Source: Abyssibius sp040880065
GTDB taxonomy: Bacteria > Pseudomonadota > Alphaproteobacteria > Rhodobacterales > Rhodobacteraceae
Assembly (NCBI GenBank): GCA_040880065.1
Contig: JBBDJE010000043.1
Location: forward strand, 1 to 64,000
Length of the DNA: 64,000 nt
Direction: 5' to 3'
Made by a program: the position numbers and the translations under genes. This document shows positions 16,596-26,751 of the stretch, piece after piece. Below the pieces are notes generated by a model. That model was not told where the DNA came from and ran no database searches. It worked only from the letters and a program-made list of their open reading frames with translations. Numbering within the stretch: the first letter of the stretch is position 1; the number at the start of each line of letters is the position of its first letter.

Positions 16596-18503
16596 ATGAC
16601 GTGTCCGAATGTGCAAAACCGTGCGAAAGCCAAAGCCGTTACCCGCCCCTTGCATCCTGTTCACTGGCTTGCGCTACCGCTCATGGCGCTGTTGCTGGCC
16701 GCGCTGGCGCTGTTTGGCACCGCGCGCGCGCAAGACACCACCATCAGCCACGCCATCTCAAAGTTCGGCGACATCCGCTACCCCGCCGATTTCACGCATC
16801 TGGCTTATGTAAACCCCGATGCCCCCAAGGGCGGCAGGTTTTCAACATGGTCCTATGGCTCGTTTGACAGCCTCAACCCCTATTCGGTGAACGGCGTGCC
16901 TGCGACCGGCGCAAGCATCATGATCGAGCGGCTGATGACCGGCACCTATGACGAGCCCGACACTGTCTATGGTTTGCTGGCAGAAACCGTGGAATATCCG
17001 GCCGACCATAGCTGGGCAATTTTTACCCTGCGCGAGGGGATTCGCTTTTCTGATGGCACACCTGTTAGCGCCGATGATGTGGTGTTTTCGCATAACCTGT
17101 TCGTCACACAGGGCATTCCGGATTTTGCCGCTGCAGTACAAGCCGGTATTCCGAATGTCGAGGCGCTGGATGCGCGGCGCGTGAAATTCCATTTTGCCGA
17201 ACCATCTGAGACAACCGACTGGGTTCAGCAGGCGGCATCGACCCCGGTGCTGAAAGCCGCGCAATTTGAAGACCGCGAGCTGACAGACACGACACTGGAG
17301 CCCTATATCGGCACGGGTGCCTATATGTTTGACGATATGGATACCGGCCGCTGGATCCAGTATCGACGCAACCCCGATTACTGGGGGGCGGACCTGCCGA
17401 TCAATATCGGGCAGAACAATTTTGACGTGATCCGCTACCAGTATTACTCCGACCCGACGGCAGCCTTTGAGGGGTTCAAGGCAGGGGAATATCTGTTCCG
17501 CTCGGAAAACTCTTCGGCGGCCTGGGCGAATGACTATGACTTTCCGGCCGTCACCAATGGCTGGGTTATCAAAACCGAACTGCCGGATGGCGATATCGGG
17601 CAGGCACAAGGCTTTGCCTATAACCTTAACCGCCCGCAATTTGCCGACCCGCGCGTGCGCCAGGCCATTGGCATGGTGTTTAACTTTGAATGGTCGAACC
17701 GCACGCTGTTTTACGGCCTTTACAGCCGGGTCGATTCGTTTTGGGAAAACTCGGTGCTGGAAGCCGAGGGCGACATTCCCGATGACGAGCGGGCGTTACT
17801 TGACCCGCTGGCCGCCGATCTGCCGCCCGAAGTCTTTAGCGAACCAGCCTATTCGCCCCCTGTTTCCAGCGAGACCCAAGCCGACCGAGCGGTGCTGCGC
17901 GCCGCTGGCCGCCTGCTTGATGAAGCTGGCTGGACCTTGGGCAGCGATGGCAAGCGGCGCAATGCCGATGGCACCGTGCTCGAAGCCGAATTCCTCAACT
18001 ATTCGCCGCTGTTTGACCGGATCATCAACCCCTATATTGATAACCTCGGACGGCTTGGTGTGGTTGCCACCATGAACCGCGTAGATAGCGCGCAGTTTGT
18101 CACGCTCAGCCGCAGCCGCGACTTTGACATTATCATCAACACCTTTGCCAACGGGCTGACACCGGGGCTTGGGACGGCGCAAACCTACCATTCCGACAAT
18201 GCCACCGGCGAAACCCGCAACACGACAGGGCTGGCCAACCCGGCCATTGATGCGCTGGTTGATATGCTGCCAAATGCCAAAACCCGCGATGAGCTGAACC
18301 TGATCACCCGCGCGCTCGACCGTTCGCTGCGCGCCATGCATATATGGGTGCCGCAATGGTACAAGGATGTGCATACGGTGGCGTTTTGGGACACGTTCGG
18401 CATGCCCGACCAAGCACTTTCGCCTTATGCGCTGGACCCGGCGGGCACCTGGTGGCTGGATGCCGAAAAGGCCGCCGCATTGCAGGCAGCCGGCGCGCTT
18501 TAA
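16596..18503 (+). CDS. yejA: Peptide ABC transporter substrate-binding protein (YejA-like)
   Basis: 635 aa family 5 extracellular solute-binding protein, with an export signal ending near ARAQD. Characteristic segments include the GGRFSTWSYGSFDSLNPY start of the mature domain and the later IQYRRNPDYWGADLP. It captures oligopeptides for YejBE. GGAGG at 16584-16588 is seven bases from ATG 16596 but only one base from ATG 16590, so 16596 is preferred. First gene of yejABEF. Confidence 0.92.
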   Translation: MTCPNVQNRAKAKAVTRPLHPVHWLALPLMALLLAALALFGTARAQDTTISHAISKFGDIRYPADFTHLAYVNPDAPKGGRFSTWSYGSFDSLNPYSVNGVPATGASIMIERLMTGTYDEPDTVYGLLAETVEYPADHSWAIFTLREGIRFSDGTPVSADDVVFSHNLFVTQGIPDFAAAVQAGIPNVEALDARRVKFHFAEPSETTDWVQQAASTPVLKAAQFEDRELTDTTLEPYIGTGAYMFDDMDTGRWIQYRRNPDYWGADLPINIGQNNFDVIRYQYYSDPTAAFEGFKAGEYLFRSENSSAAWANDYDFPAVTNGWVIKTELPDGDIGQAQGFAYNLNRPQFADPRVRQAIGMVFNFEWSNRTLFYGLYSRVDSFWENSVLEAEGDIPDDERALLDPLAADLPPEVFSEPAYSPPVSSETQADRAVLRAAGRLLDEAGWTLGSDGKRRNADGTVLEAEFLNYSPLFDRIINPYIDNLGRLGVVATMNRVDSAQFVTLSRSRDFDIIINTFANGLTPGLGTAQTYHSDNATGETRNTTGLANPAIDALVDMLPNAKTRDELNLITRALDRSLRAMHIWVPQWYKDVHTVAFWDTFGMPDQALSPYALDPAGTWWLDAEKAAALQAAGAL

Positions 18504-18506
18504 CCC

Positions 18507-19598
18507 ATGGGCGCCTATATTGTCCGCAGGCTGTTGCTGATCATTCCTACGCTTTTGGGGATCATGATCCTCAATTTCGGCCTGATCCAGTTTGTGCCCG
18601 GCGGCCCGATCGAGCAGATGATCGCGCGGCTTGAGGGCCATGGCGATGTGTTTGCGCAGATCGCCGGCACGGGCGGCGATGCGGGCATGAACGAGGCGGC
18701 GGCCACCGGCGATGAAAGCTATCTGGGCGCGCGTGGCCTTCCGCCGGAATTTCTAGCGAAACTGCGTGCCCAATATGGCTTTGACAAGCCGTTTTTTGAG
18801 CGCTTCGGCGAAATGATGTGGAAATACATCCAGTTTGATTTTGGCGAAAGCTACTTCAAATCGGTGCGGGTGGTGGACCTGATTATCGAGAAAATGCCGG
18901 TTTCCATTTCGCTTGGCCTGTGGTCGACACTGCTGGCAACGATCATATCCATCCCGCTTGGCATTGCCAAAGCGGTGCGCGACGGGTCGCGGTTTGATAC
19001 GGTCAGTTCGTCCATCATCATCGTCGCCTATGCGATTCCGACATTCCTGTTTGCGGTCATGCTGATGATCTTATTTGCTGGCGGCTCTTACTGGCGGATT
19101 TTTCCGCTTTCGGGGCTGACCTCGGAAAATTGGGACGAGCTTAGCCTGCTGGGCAAGATCGGCGATTATTTCTGGCACATTACCCTGCCGGTGATCGCCA
19201 GCACAATCGGCGGCTTCGCCTCGCTCACACTGCTGACGAAAAACAGCTTTCTGGATGAAATCCGCAAGCAATATGTGGTGACGGCCCGCGCCAAGGGCCT
19301 TACGGAACGGCGCGTGCTTTACGGCCATGTGTTTCGCAATGCCATGCTGATTGTTATTGCCAGCTTTCCGGGCATGTTGATCGGCGTGCTGTTTGGCGGC
19401 TCGGTGATTATCGAGACGATTTTCAACCTCGACGGGCTTGGGCGGCTGGGCTTTGAGGCCGCCTTGCAACGCGACTACCCCATCATGTTTGGCACGCTGT
19501 TCTTCTTTACGCTACTTGGGCTGCTGATCGGGCTGATCTCGGATCTGGTCTATGTGTGGGTTGATCCGCGCATAGATTTCGAGGCGCGCCGCACATGA
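18507..19598 (+). CDS. yejB: Peptide ABC transporter permease (YejB-like)
   Basis: 363 aa inner-membrane permease of the DppB/OppB class. It starts MGAYIVRRLLLIIPTLLGI, has the usual VPGGPIEQ and LRAQYGFDKP segments, and carries an EAA loop (VVTARAKGLTERRVLYGHVFRN) that contacts the ATPase. It begins three bases after the yejA stop and overlaps yejE by four bases. Confidence 0.95.
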   Translation: MGAYIVRRLLLIIPTLLGIMILNFGLIQFVPGGPIEQMIARLEGHGDVFAQIAGTGGDAGMNEAAATGDESYLGARGLPPEFLAKLRAQYGFDKPFFERFGEMMWKYIQFDFGESYFKSVRVVDLIIEKMPVSISLGLWSTLLATIISIPLGIAKAVRDGSRFDTVSSSIIIVAYAIPTFLFAVMLMILFAGGSYWRIFPLSGLTSENWDELSLLGKIGDYFWHITLPVIASTIGGFASLTLLTKNSFLDEIRKQYVVTARAKGLTERRVLYGHVFRNAMLIVIASFPGMLIGVLFGGSVIIETIFNLDGLGRLGFEAALQRDYPIMFGTLFFFTLLGLLIGLISDLVYVWVDPRIDFEARRT

Positions 19599-20701
19599 AG
19601 CTTTCACCCATCGCACGCCGCCGCTGGCACAATTTTTCAGCCAACCGGCGGGCTTTTTACAGCCTGTGGATCATGTCTGTGCTGCTGGTGCTGTCGCTCT
19701 TTGCCGAAATTGTGGCCAATGACAAGCCGCTGCTGGTTTCTTATCGCGGCGAATGGCGCGTGCCGGTGATGAACTTTTATTCCGAAAAGCAATATGGTGG
19801 CGAGTTCGGATCCGCGGCCGATTACACGTCTGCGGAAGTGCGCTGCCTTATCCGCAGCGGCGGGCTAAACACCTGCCTTGATGACCCTGAAGGGGTTTAT
19901 GAAGATGCCGCCGATGGCATTGTGAATGGCGAGACAATCGAGAAGGGCTGGATGCTGTGGCCGCTTATCCCCTACCATTTTACCACCATCAATTACGATG
20001 TGCTGACAGCGCCGGGCAACCCCGATGCCAACCATTGGCTTGGCACCGATGATGAAACCCGCGACATCGGCGCGCGCATCATCTACGGATTCCGGATATC
20101 CATGTTGTTTGCGCTGACGGTCGCGGTTATCACGTCGATTCTGGGTATAACCGCGGGGGCCGTGCAGGGGTTTTTCGGCGGCTGGGTGGATTTGTTTTTC
20201 CAACGAATTATCGAGATATGGACCTCGATGCCCACGCTTTATGTGCTGATCATCCTTGGCTCGATCTTCCGTATGAATTTCTACCTTTTAACGCTGATCA
20301 TCATCGCCTTTGGCTGGACGGCGCTGGTAGGTGTGGTGCGCGCCGAATTTCTGCGCGCCCGCAATTTTGAATATGTGCGCGCCGCGCAGGCGCTGGGGGT
20401 GAGCGACCGGATCGTCATGTTCCGCCATATCCTGCCCAACGCGCTGGTGGCCACGGTCACCTTGCTGCCCTTTATCATTGTCGGCGCGATCGCCACGCTC
20501 ACGGGGCTGGATTTTCTCGGTTTTGGCCTGCCCGCCAGCTACCCCTCGCTTGGCGAGTTGGCGCAACAGGCCAAACGGCACATCATGTCGCCGCATCTGG
20601 GCATTGCCGCCTTTGTGACAATGACGGTGATGCTGTCGCTGCTGGTGTTTATCTTTGAGGGCGTGCGCGATGCGTTCGACCCGCGAAAGATTTATGTATG
20701 A
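19595..20701 (+). CDS. yejE: Peptide ABC transporter permease (YejE-like)
   Basis: 368 aa permease of the DppC/OppC class. It has a long periplasmic insertion after the first helix (about residues 45-145, including HWLGTDDETRDIGARIIYG), typical of YejE. The EAA loop is YVRAAQALGVSDRIVMFRHILPN. It forms the membrane channel with YejB. Both junctions are four-base overlaps, so the four subunits are translationally coupled. Confidence 0.95.
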   Translation: MKLSPIARRRWHNFSANRRAFYSLWIMSVLLVLSLFAEIVANDKPLLVSYRGEWRVPVMNFYSEKQYGGEFGSAADYTSAEVRCLIRSGGLNTCLDDPEGVYEDAADGIVNGETIEKGWMLWPLIPYHFTTINYDVLTAPGNPDANHWLGTDDETRDIGARIIYGFRISMLFALTVAVITSILGITAGAVQGFFGGWVDLFFQRIIEIWTSMPTLYVLIILGSIFRMNFYLLTLIIIAFGWTALVGVVRAEFLRARNFEYVRAAQALGVSDRIVMFRHILPNALVATVTLLPFIIVGAIATLTGLDFLGFGLPASYPSLGELAQQAKRHIMSPHLGIAAFVTMTVMLSLLVFIFEGVRDAFDPRKIYV

Positions 20702-22293
20702 GCGCGCCCCTACTGGAAATATCGGGTCTGAATGTGCGCTTTGGCACCAATCATGTGGTGAAGAACGCAACCCTGACGCTGGAGCCGGGCCAAACGCTGG
20801 CCATTGTCGGCGAAAGCGGTTCGGGCAAGTCGGTTACGGCACTTGCCTCTGTCGGGTTGTTGCCGGATAGTGCAGCCGTGCAAGGCTCGATCAAGTTTCG
20901 CGGGCAGGAAATGGTGGGGGCCTCGGCCGCCACGTTGCGCAAGATACGCGGCAAGGATATCAGCCTGATCTTTCAGGAACCGATGACCAGCCTGAACCCG
21001 CTGCACACGATTGAAAAGCAGCTTCTGGAAACGCTGAACCTGCACCAGAGCCTGCGCGGTGCACAGGCGCGCGCGCGGGTGGTCGAACTGTTGAACCGCG
21101 TCGGCATTGATAACCCCGAAAGCCGGCTTGCCGCCTATCCGCACCAGCTTTCCGGTGGGCAGCGCCAGCGCGTGATGATCGCCATGGCGCTGGCCAACCG
21201 CCCAGCTTTGCTGATTGCCGATGAGCCGACAACCGCGCTTGATGTGACCATTCAGGCGCAAATCCTGAAGCTTCTGGCCGATTTGCAGCGTGAATCCGGC
21301 ATGGCAATGCTGTTCATCAGCCATGACCTTGGCGTGGTGGAACAGGTGGCCGATTATGTCGTTGTCATGCAGGCGGGGGTGATTGTTGAGCATGGCCCCA
21401 AGGCCGAGATCATGCAAAACCCGCAGCACCCTTACACACAGGCGCTGCTGGCCGCTGGTGCCGTTGGCCAGCCGCCCGCAGTGGCCAAGCAAGCCCCGGT
21501 GCTGCTGGAAACTGAAGCACTGCGCATCTGGTTCCCCGTCAAGCGCGGGCTGCTGATGCGCACGGTGGACCATATCAAAGCGGTGAACCATGTCGACATG
21601 TCGCTGCGCGCTGGTGAAACGCTCGCCATTGTGGGCGAAAGCGGTTCGGGCAAGTCAACCGTTGCGCTGGCGCTGTTGCGGCTGATCCGCTCGACCGGCA
21701 CAATCAATTTCAACGGGCACAGCCTGCAAGGGATGAACGCCAAAACCATGCGCCCGCTGCGGCGCGACATGCAGATCGTCTTTCAGGACCCGTTCGGCTC
21801 GCTCTCGCCGCGCATGACCGTGGGCGCGATCATTGCTGAAGGTCTGGGTGTGCATAACATTACCAGCGACCCCGAAATCGCTGTGGCCGAGATCATGCGC
21901 GAAGTCGGGCTCGACCCGTCAATGGCCGATCGTTACCCGCACGAGTTTTCCGGTGGCCAGCGCCAGCGCATCGCCATTGCCCGCGCGATGATCTTGCGCC
22001 CGAAACTGCTGGTTCTGGATGAGCCGACCAGCGCGCTGGACCGCACGGTGCAGGTGCAGATTGTGAACCTGCTGCGCGATTTGCAGGCCCGCCACGGGCT
22101 GGCCTATATCTTCATCAGCCACGATTTGCGGGTGGTGCGCGCTATGGCGCACCGGGTGATTGTGATGCAGCAGGGCGATGTGGTGGAACAAGGCCCAGCC
22201 GATGCCATTTTCGATGCCCCCCAAACCGCCTATACAAGCGCACTGATGCAGGCCGCTTTTGCGGTAAGTTACCAGCCCAAAGCCCGGCCCTGA
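20698..22293 (+). CDS. yejF: Dual-ATPase peptide ABC transporter protein (YejF-like)
   Basis: 531 aa with two complete ABC domains in one chain. Each has Walker A GESGSGKS, a signature (LSGGQRQRVMIA and FSGGQRQRIAIA), and Walker B (LLIADEPTTALD and LLVLDEPTSALD). It energises import of oligopeptides and related compounds through YejBE. The fused arrangement distinguishes YejF from separate DppD/DppF. The stop is 18 bases from the convergent oxoprolinase stop. Confidence 0.95.
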   Translation: MSAPLLEISGLNVRFGTNHVVKNATLTLEPGQTLAIVGESGSGKSVTALASVGLLPDSAAVQGSIKFRGQEMVGASAATLRKIRGKDISLIFQEPMTSLNPLHTIEKQLLETLNLHQSLRGAQARARVVELLNRVGIDNPESRLAAYPHQLSGGQRQRVMIAMALANRPALLIADEPTTALDVTIQAQILKLLADLQRESGMAMLFISHDLGVVEQVADYVVVMQAGVIVEHGPKAEIMQNPQHPYTQALLAAGAVGQPPAVAKQAPVLLETEALRIWFPVKRGLLMRTVDHIKAVNHVDMSLRAGETLAIVGESGSGKSTVALALLRLIRSTGTINFNGHSLQGMNAKTMRPLRRDMQIVFQDPFGSLSPRMTVGAIIAEGLGVHNITSDPEIAVAEIMREVGLDPSMADRYPHEFSGGQRQRIAIARAMILRPKLLVLDEPTSALDRTVQVQIVNLLRDLQARHGLAYIFISHDLRVVRAMAHRVIVMQQGDVVEQGPADAIFDAPQTAYTSALMQAAFAVSYQPKARP

Positions 22294-22311
22294 ACGGGCA
22301 CGGCGGCGCAA

Positions 22312-25300
22312 CTATGCCTTGCCGCAGCCGCCCCCGCCGGGGGTTTCCAGCCACCATATATCGCCCGGCTTCAACTCGGTTTTATCGGCCGAACGCAGCG
22401 TTTCAACCGTGCCATCGGCGCGGATGATCTGCGAGCGCCCCAAACCGCCCGGCGCGCCACCATCCAGCCCCGGTGGCGGCACAATACGGTGGCCCGACAG
22501 GATCGCCAGCGTCATCGGCTCCAAGAACCTGATTTTGCGGGTCGTGCCGTCGCCACCCTGAAAGCGCCCTGCCCCGCCCGAACCCTTGCGGATGGAAAAC
22601 TCGTCGAGCACCACGGGGTAGCGCCATTCCAGCACCTCCGGGTCGGTCAGGCGCGAATTGGTCATATGGGTATGCACGCCCGATGTGCCATTATGGCCGC
22701 TGCCATCTACCGCCCAGCCCGCGCCGGAGCCGCCGCAAACCGTTTCATAATACTGGTATTTTGCATCGCCCCATGTGGTGTTGTTCATGGTCGATTGCGC
22801 CGCCGCCTGCACGCCAAGCGCCAGCAACAAGGCCGAGGTAACAGCCTGCGAGGTTTCGACATTGCCCGCGATCACCGCTGCCGGATATTGCGGCGACAGC
22901 ATGGTGCCTTTGGGCAAGATCACCTCCAGCGGCTTCATTACCCCTTCATTCATGGGGATATTATCGGCCACAAGCAGGCGAAACACATAAAGCACGGCGG
23001 CACGGGTTACGGGCTCGGGTGCGTTGTAGTTCGTGGCCAACTGGGCCGTGGTGCCGGTAAAGTCGATCCTGGCCGAGCGCGCAGCCTGGTCCACGCGGAT
23101 TTTCACCGAAATCTGGCGGGCGTTCCCGTCAAAATCCGGGTCCATCTTGTAGATGATCTCGGCATCCTTCAGGCTTTCAATGGCGCGGCGCACGCATTCT
23201 TCGGCGTTGTCCTGCACATGGCGCATATAGGCCTGCACCACCTCCAACCCAAACTGGGCAACCATCTTGCGCAATTCCTGCGCGCCCTTCTCGCAGCTCG
23301 CCACCTGCGCGCGCAGATCGGCCATGTTGATATCAACCGCACGCGCGGGGTGCTTGGCCGCCAGCAGCAAATCGCGGGTTTCATCCTCGCGAAAGCGGCC
23401 CTGATCAACCAGCTTCCAGTTGTCGATATAGGCCCCCTCGTCATGAATATCGCGGCTGTCGGGCGGCATGGAACCGGGGGTAAGGCCGCCAACATCGGTG
23501 TGGTGGCCACGCGCCGAGGTGTAAAACAGCACGCTTGCGCCCGCATCATCCCACACGGGGGTAACCACGGTGATATCGGGTAAATGCGTGCCGCCGTTAT
23601 AGGGCGCGTTCAGCACGAACACATCGCCGGGTTTCATGGCCGGGTTCTGTGCGATCACGGTTTTTACCGAGGCGCCCATGGAGCCGAGATGCACCGGCAT
23701 ATGCGGGGCATTGGCAATAAGATCGCCAGCCGCATCAAACACCGCGCAGGAAAAATCCAAGCGTTCCTTGATGGTAACAGATGCGGCAGTGTTTTCCAGC
23801 ACCGCGCCCATCTGTTCGGCGATGGACATGTAAAGGTTGTTGAACACCTCGAGCATGACCGGGTCGGCTTTCGTGCCAAGCGCATGCTCGCGCTCAATGG
23901 CTGTTATGCGGTGCAACATCACATGGTCATACGCGCTAACCTGCGCCTGCCAGCCGGGTTCAATTACAATAGATGTGTGACGTTCCACCAGCACGGCGGG
24001 GCCGGTGAGCGTGTCGCCACAGCGCAGGGTTTCGCGCTTCACAAAGCGCGATTCTTGCCATGTGCCGTTCATGTAAACAGGGGCGACAAGCGCGGTTTCG
24101 TAGCTGTCTTCGCCGCGCGTTGCGACTGGCAGTTCCGGCTCGGCCAGATCGGTGGCATGGCCGATGGATTCCACGCTCACCGCTTCGATGATCAAGGGTT
24201 TATCACCCGGCTCGAACCCGAAGCGCGCCTTATGGGCAGCGGCAAAATCCGCGCGCATCGCCGCCTCGTCGCCAAAGGGAATGGGCAGCGCCGTGTCGGT
24301 GCCCTTGACCTTAAGATGAAGCTGCATGTGCTCGGTGATATCGGCTTCGGCCACGCCTTGGTCAGCCACTTCCTGCCAGCTTGCCATGGAAAGCGTATCG
24401 AGTATGGCGGCGGCCTCAAGACGGGTGGCATCGGCCAGTTCCGCCTCCATCGCCTGCACGCGGGCAGCGCGAATATCGGCCAGCCCCATGCCATAGGCCG
24501 AAAGCAGGCTGGCCATCGGGTGGATCAGCGCGCGTTTCATGCCCAGCGTATCGGCAATGGCGCAAGCAAATTGCGCGCCCGCCCCGCCAAACACCGCCAG
24601 CGCGTAACTCGATACATCATAGCCGCGCTGGACCGAGATTTTCTTGATGGCATTGGCCATGTTCTCGGCCGCGATGCGCAGGTAGCCTTCGGCCACCACT
24701 TCTGCCGGTTTGCCGATTTCAGCGGCCAGTGTGGCGAATTTGGCGCGCGTTGCACCCACATCCAGCGGGGCATCGCCGTTCAGCCCGAAAATCGCGGGGA
24801 AAAATTCGGGGCGCAACCGCCCTGTCAGCACATTGGCATCAGAAACGGCCAGCGGCCCGCCGCGCCCATAGGCAGCCGGGCCGGGATTGGCGCCCGCGCT
24901 TTCAGGCCCCACGCGCATGCGCGCACCATCGTAAGCAAGCAAAGAGCCGCCGCCAGCAGCAACGGTGTGGATATTCATCATCGGCGCAGTAATGCGCACG
25001 CCGGCCACATTGGTATTGAGCACGCGCTCGAACTCACCGGCATAGTGGCAGACATCGGTGCTGGTGCCGCCCATGTCAAAGCCGATAATGCGACCCTCGC
25101 CCGCAATTTCGGCGGTGCGCACGGCACCGACCACACCACCCGCGGGGCCGGAGAGGATGGCGTCTTTTCCTTGAAACTTATGCGCATCGGTCAACCCGCC
25201 GGAAGACTGCATAAACATCAGCTTGCCCGCCATATCACCTTCAAATGCTGCGGCAACACGGTCGATATAGCGGCGCAAAATGGGGGTCAGATAGGCGTCG

Positions 25301-25923
25301 ACCACGGTTGTATCGCCACGGCTGACCATTTTCATCAGCGGGCTGACACGGTGGCTGACCGAAACCTGCGTAAACCCCGCTGCGAGCGCAAGCTCTGCCG
25401 CGCGCGCCTCGTGATCGTGGTAGCGATAGCCGTGCACAAAAACGATTGCGCAAGCGGCAAGGCCAGCCGCGCGCGCGGCTTCAAGCCGGGCCTTCAGATC
25501 TGCCTCATCCAACGGGCGCTCGATCGTGCCATCGGCGCGCAGGCGCTCATCAGCCTCGATCACCTGCGAATACAGCATCTCGGGCAAAACTATGTGCCGC
25601 TCAAACAGGTTCGGGCGGTTCTGATAGGCCAAGCGCAACTGCGCGCCCAGCCCGCGCGTGATAACCAGCGCCAGCGGTTCGCCCTTACGTTCAAGCAAGG
25701 CATTGGTGGCCACCGTGGTGCCCATTTTCACGCTGTTTATGCGCGCGGCGGGGATGGGTGCATTATCCCCCAGCCCCAAAAACCGGCGAATGCCGTGGAG
25801 CGCGGCATCGACATAAAGCTCGGGGTTTTCTGATAGCAGCTTGGCGGTATGCAGCGCGCCCTCACTGTCGCGCGCAACGATATCGGTGAAGGTGCCGCCA
25901 CGGTCTATCCAGAAATCCCACAT
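22312..25923 (-). CDS. 5-oxoprolinase / hydantoinase A-B fusion
   Basis: 1203 aa. The N-terminal half is the HyuA-type ATPase domain (DRGGTFTDIVA, MGTTVATNALLERKG, GFDMGGTSTDVC). The C-terminal half is HyuB-type (NNLYMSIAEQMGAVLENTA, HLGSMGASVKTV, YNGGTHLPDITVV). This full-length fusion matches ATP-dependent 5-oxoprolinase, which opens 5-oxoproline to glutamate; N-methylhydantoinase-like specificity cannot be excluded. ATG 25923 is used. The frame stays open to 26766 but that stretch is antisense to the TerB-J gene. Confidence 0.9.
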   Translation of the reverse strand: MWDFWIDRGGTFTDIVARDSEGALHTAKLLSENPELYVDAALHGIRRFLGLGDNAPIPAARINSVKMGTTVATNALLERKGEPLALVITRGLGAQLRLAYQNRPNLFERHIVLPEMLYSQVIEADERLRADGTIERPLDEADLKARLEAARAAGLAACAIVFVHGYRYHDHEARAAELALAAGFTQVSVSHRVSPLMKMVSRGDTTVVDAYLTPILRRYIDRVAAAFEGDMAGKLMFMQSSGGLTDAHKFQGKDAILSGPAGGVVGAVRTAEIAGEGRIIGFDMGGTSTDVCHYAGEFERVLNTNVAGVRITAPMMNIHTVAAGGGSLLAYDGARMRVGPESAGANPGPAAYGRGGPLAVSDANVLTGRLRPEFFPAIFGLNGDAPLDVGATRAKFATLAAEIGKPAEVVAEGYLRIAAENMANAIKKISVQRGYDVSSYALAVFGGAGAQFACAIADTLGMKRALIHPMASLLSAYGMGLADIRAARVQAMEAELADATRLEAAAILDTLSMASWQEVADQGVAEADITEHMQLHLKVKGTDTALPIPFGDEAAMRADFAAAHKARFGFEPGDKPLIIEAVSVESIGHATDLAEPELPVATRGEDSYETALVAPVYMNGTWQESRFVKRETLRCGDTLTGPAVLVERHTSIVIEPGWQAQVSAYDHVMLHRITAIEREHALGTKADPVMLEVFNNLYMSIAEQMGAVLENTAASVTIKERLDFSCAVFDAAGDLIANAPHMPVHLGSMGASVKTVIAQNPAMKPGDVFVLNAPYNGGTHLPDITVVTPVWDDAGASVLFYTSARGHHTDVGGLTPGSMPPDSRDIHDEGAYIDNWKLVDQGRFREDETRDLLLAAKHPARAVDINMADLRAQVASCEKGAQELRKMVAQFGLEVVQAYMRHVQDNAEECVRRAIESLKDAEIIYKMDPDFDGNARQISVKIRVDQAARSARIDFTGTTAQLATNYNAPEPVTRAAVLYVFRLLVADNIPMNEGVMKPLEVILPKGTMLSPQYPAAVIAGNVETSQAVTSALLLALGVQAAAQSTMNNTTWGDAKYQYYETVCGGSGAGWAVDGSGHNGTSGVHTHMTNSRLTDPEVLEWRYPVVLDEFSIRKGSGGAGRFQGGDGTTRKIRFLEPMTLAILSGHRIVPPPGLDGGAPGGLGRSQIIRADGTVETLRSADKTELKPGDIWWLETPGGGGCGKA

Positions 25924-26061
25924 GCCTTGCCTTTCCTTAACGCTTGGGCATTGGTAGCGAGCCGCGCAAGCGGGTGCAATCGCTGTAACGCCGCTTGTCC
26001 AGTCGCGAAAAGTTTTTATGAAGCCGCTGGTGCTTGCGCGGCAACATGATAGGCTGGCATC

Positions 26062-26751
26062 ATGTCGATTTGGACCCGCATAACCGAAGCTTTGCGCGCA
26101 CTGGCCAGCGGTGAATCGCTTGCCAGCCTGTTTGACTTTGGCCGCACGCCGCCCGAAAAATCGGTCGCGTTTACAATTGCCGTTATCGCGCTTGGGGCAA
26201 AAATGGCCAAGGCCGATGGGCAGGTTACCCGAAACGAGGTGATGGCCTTTCGCGAGGTGTTCCATATTTCTGCCGCCGATGAAACCCAGGCCGCGAGGGT
26301 GTTCAACCTTGCCCGCCAGGATGTGGCGGGGTTTGACATTTATGCCCACAAGATCGCCCGCATGTTCGGCCCCGGCGCCGATTTGCTGACAACGCTGGTG
26401 GAAGGCCTGTTCCATATGGCCGTGGCCGATGGCGACTATCACCCAGCCGAAGATGAATTCATTGCCGAAGTTTCGCGGATTTTCGGGCTGAGCGAAAAGC
26501 TGTTCACCTGCCTGCGCGCCCGCTATGTGCCGGGGGCCGCGCCAGACCCGCTTGTGGTGCTTGGCGCGCCCGAAGGGGCCGATTTGGCTGAAATTCGTAA
26601 AATTTACCGCCGCTTGGTGCGCGAAAACCACCCCGATGCGTTGATTGCCAAGGGCCTGCCGGAAGAAGCGATAGCGCTGGCCAATTCCCGTTTGGCCGCG
26701 ATCAACCGCGCTTGGGACGATATTAAGATGCGCATGGGCGCGCTGGCGTGA
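26062..26751 (+). CDS. TerB-like plus J-domain protein
   Basis: 229 aa. Residues about 35-150 form a helical TerB/DjlA-like domain (AKMAKADGQVTRNEV, MAVADGDYHPAEDEF acidic loops). Residues about 165-225 are a J-domain with the HPD motif (YRRLVRENHPD) that stimulates Hsp70 ATPase. There is no clear membrane segment, unlike DjlA. It is a probable DnaK co-chaperone. The stop overlaps the next gene (GTGA). Confidence 0.88.
   Translation: MSIWTRITEALRALASGESLASLFDFGRTPPEKSVAFTIAVIALGAKMAKADGQVTRNEVMAFREVFHISAADETQAARVFNLARQDVAGFDIYAHKIARMFGPGADLLTTLVEGLFHMAVADGDYHPAEDEFIAEVSRIFGLSEKLFTCLRARYVPGAAPDPLVVLGAPEGADLAEIRKIYRRLVRENHPDALIAKGLPEEAIALANSRLAAINRAWDDIKMRMGALA

Noticed and set aside
23584..25833. 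749-codon open frame on the plus strand
   Set aside because: Fully antisense to the 5-oxoprolinase gene, with no recognisable motif; typical GC-rich shadow frame.
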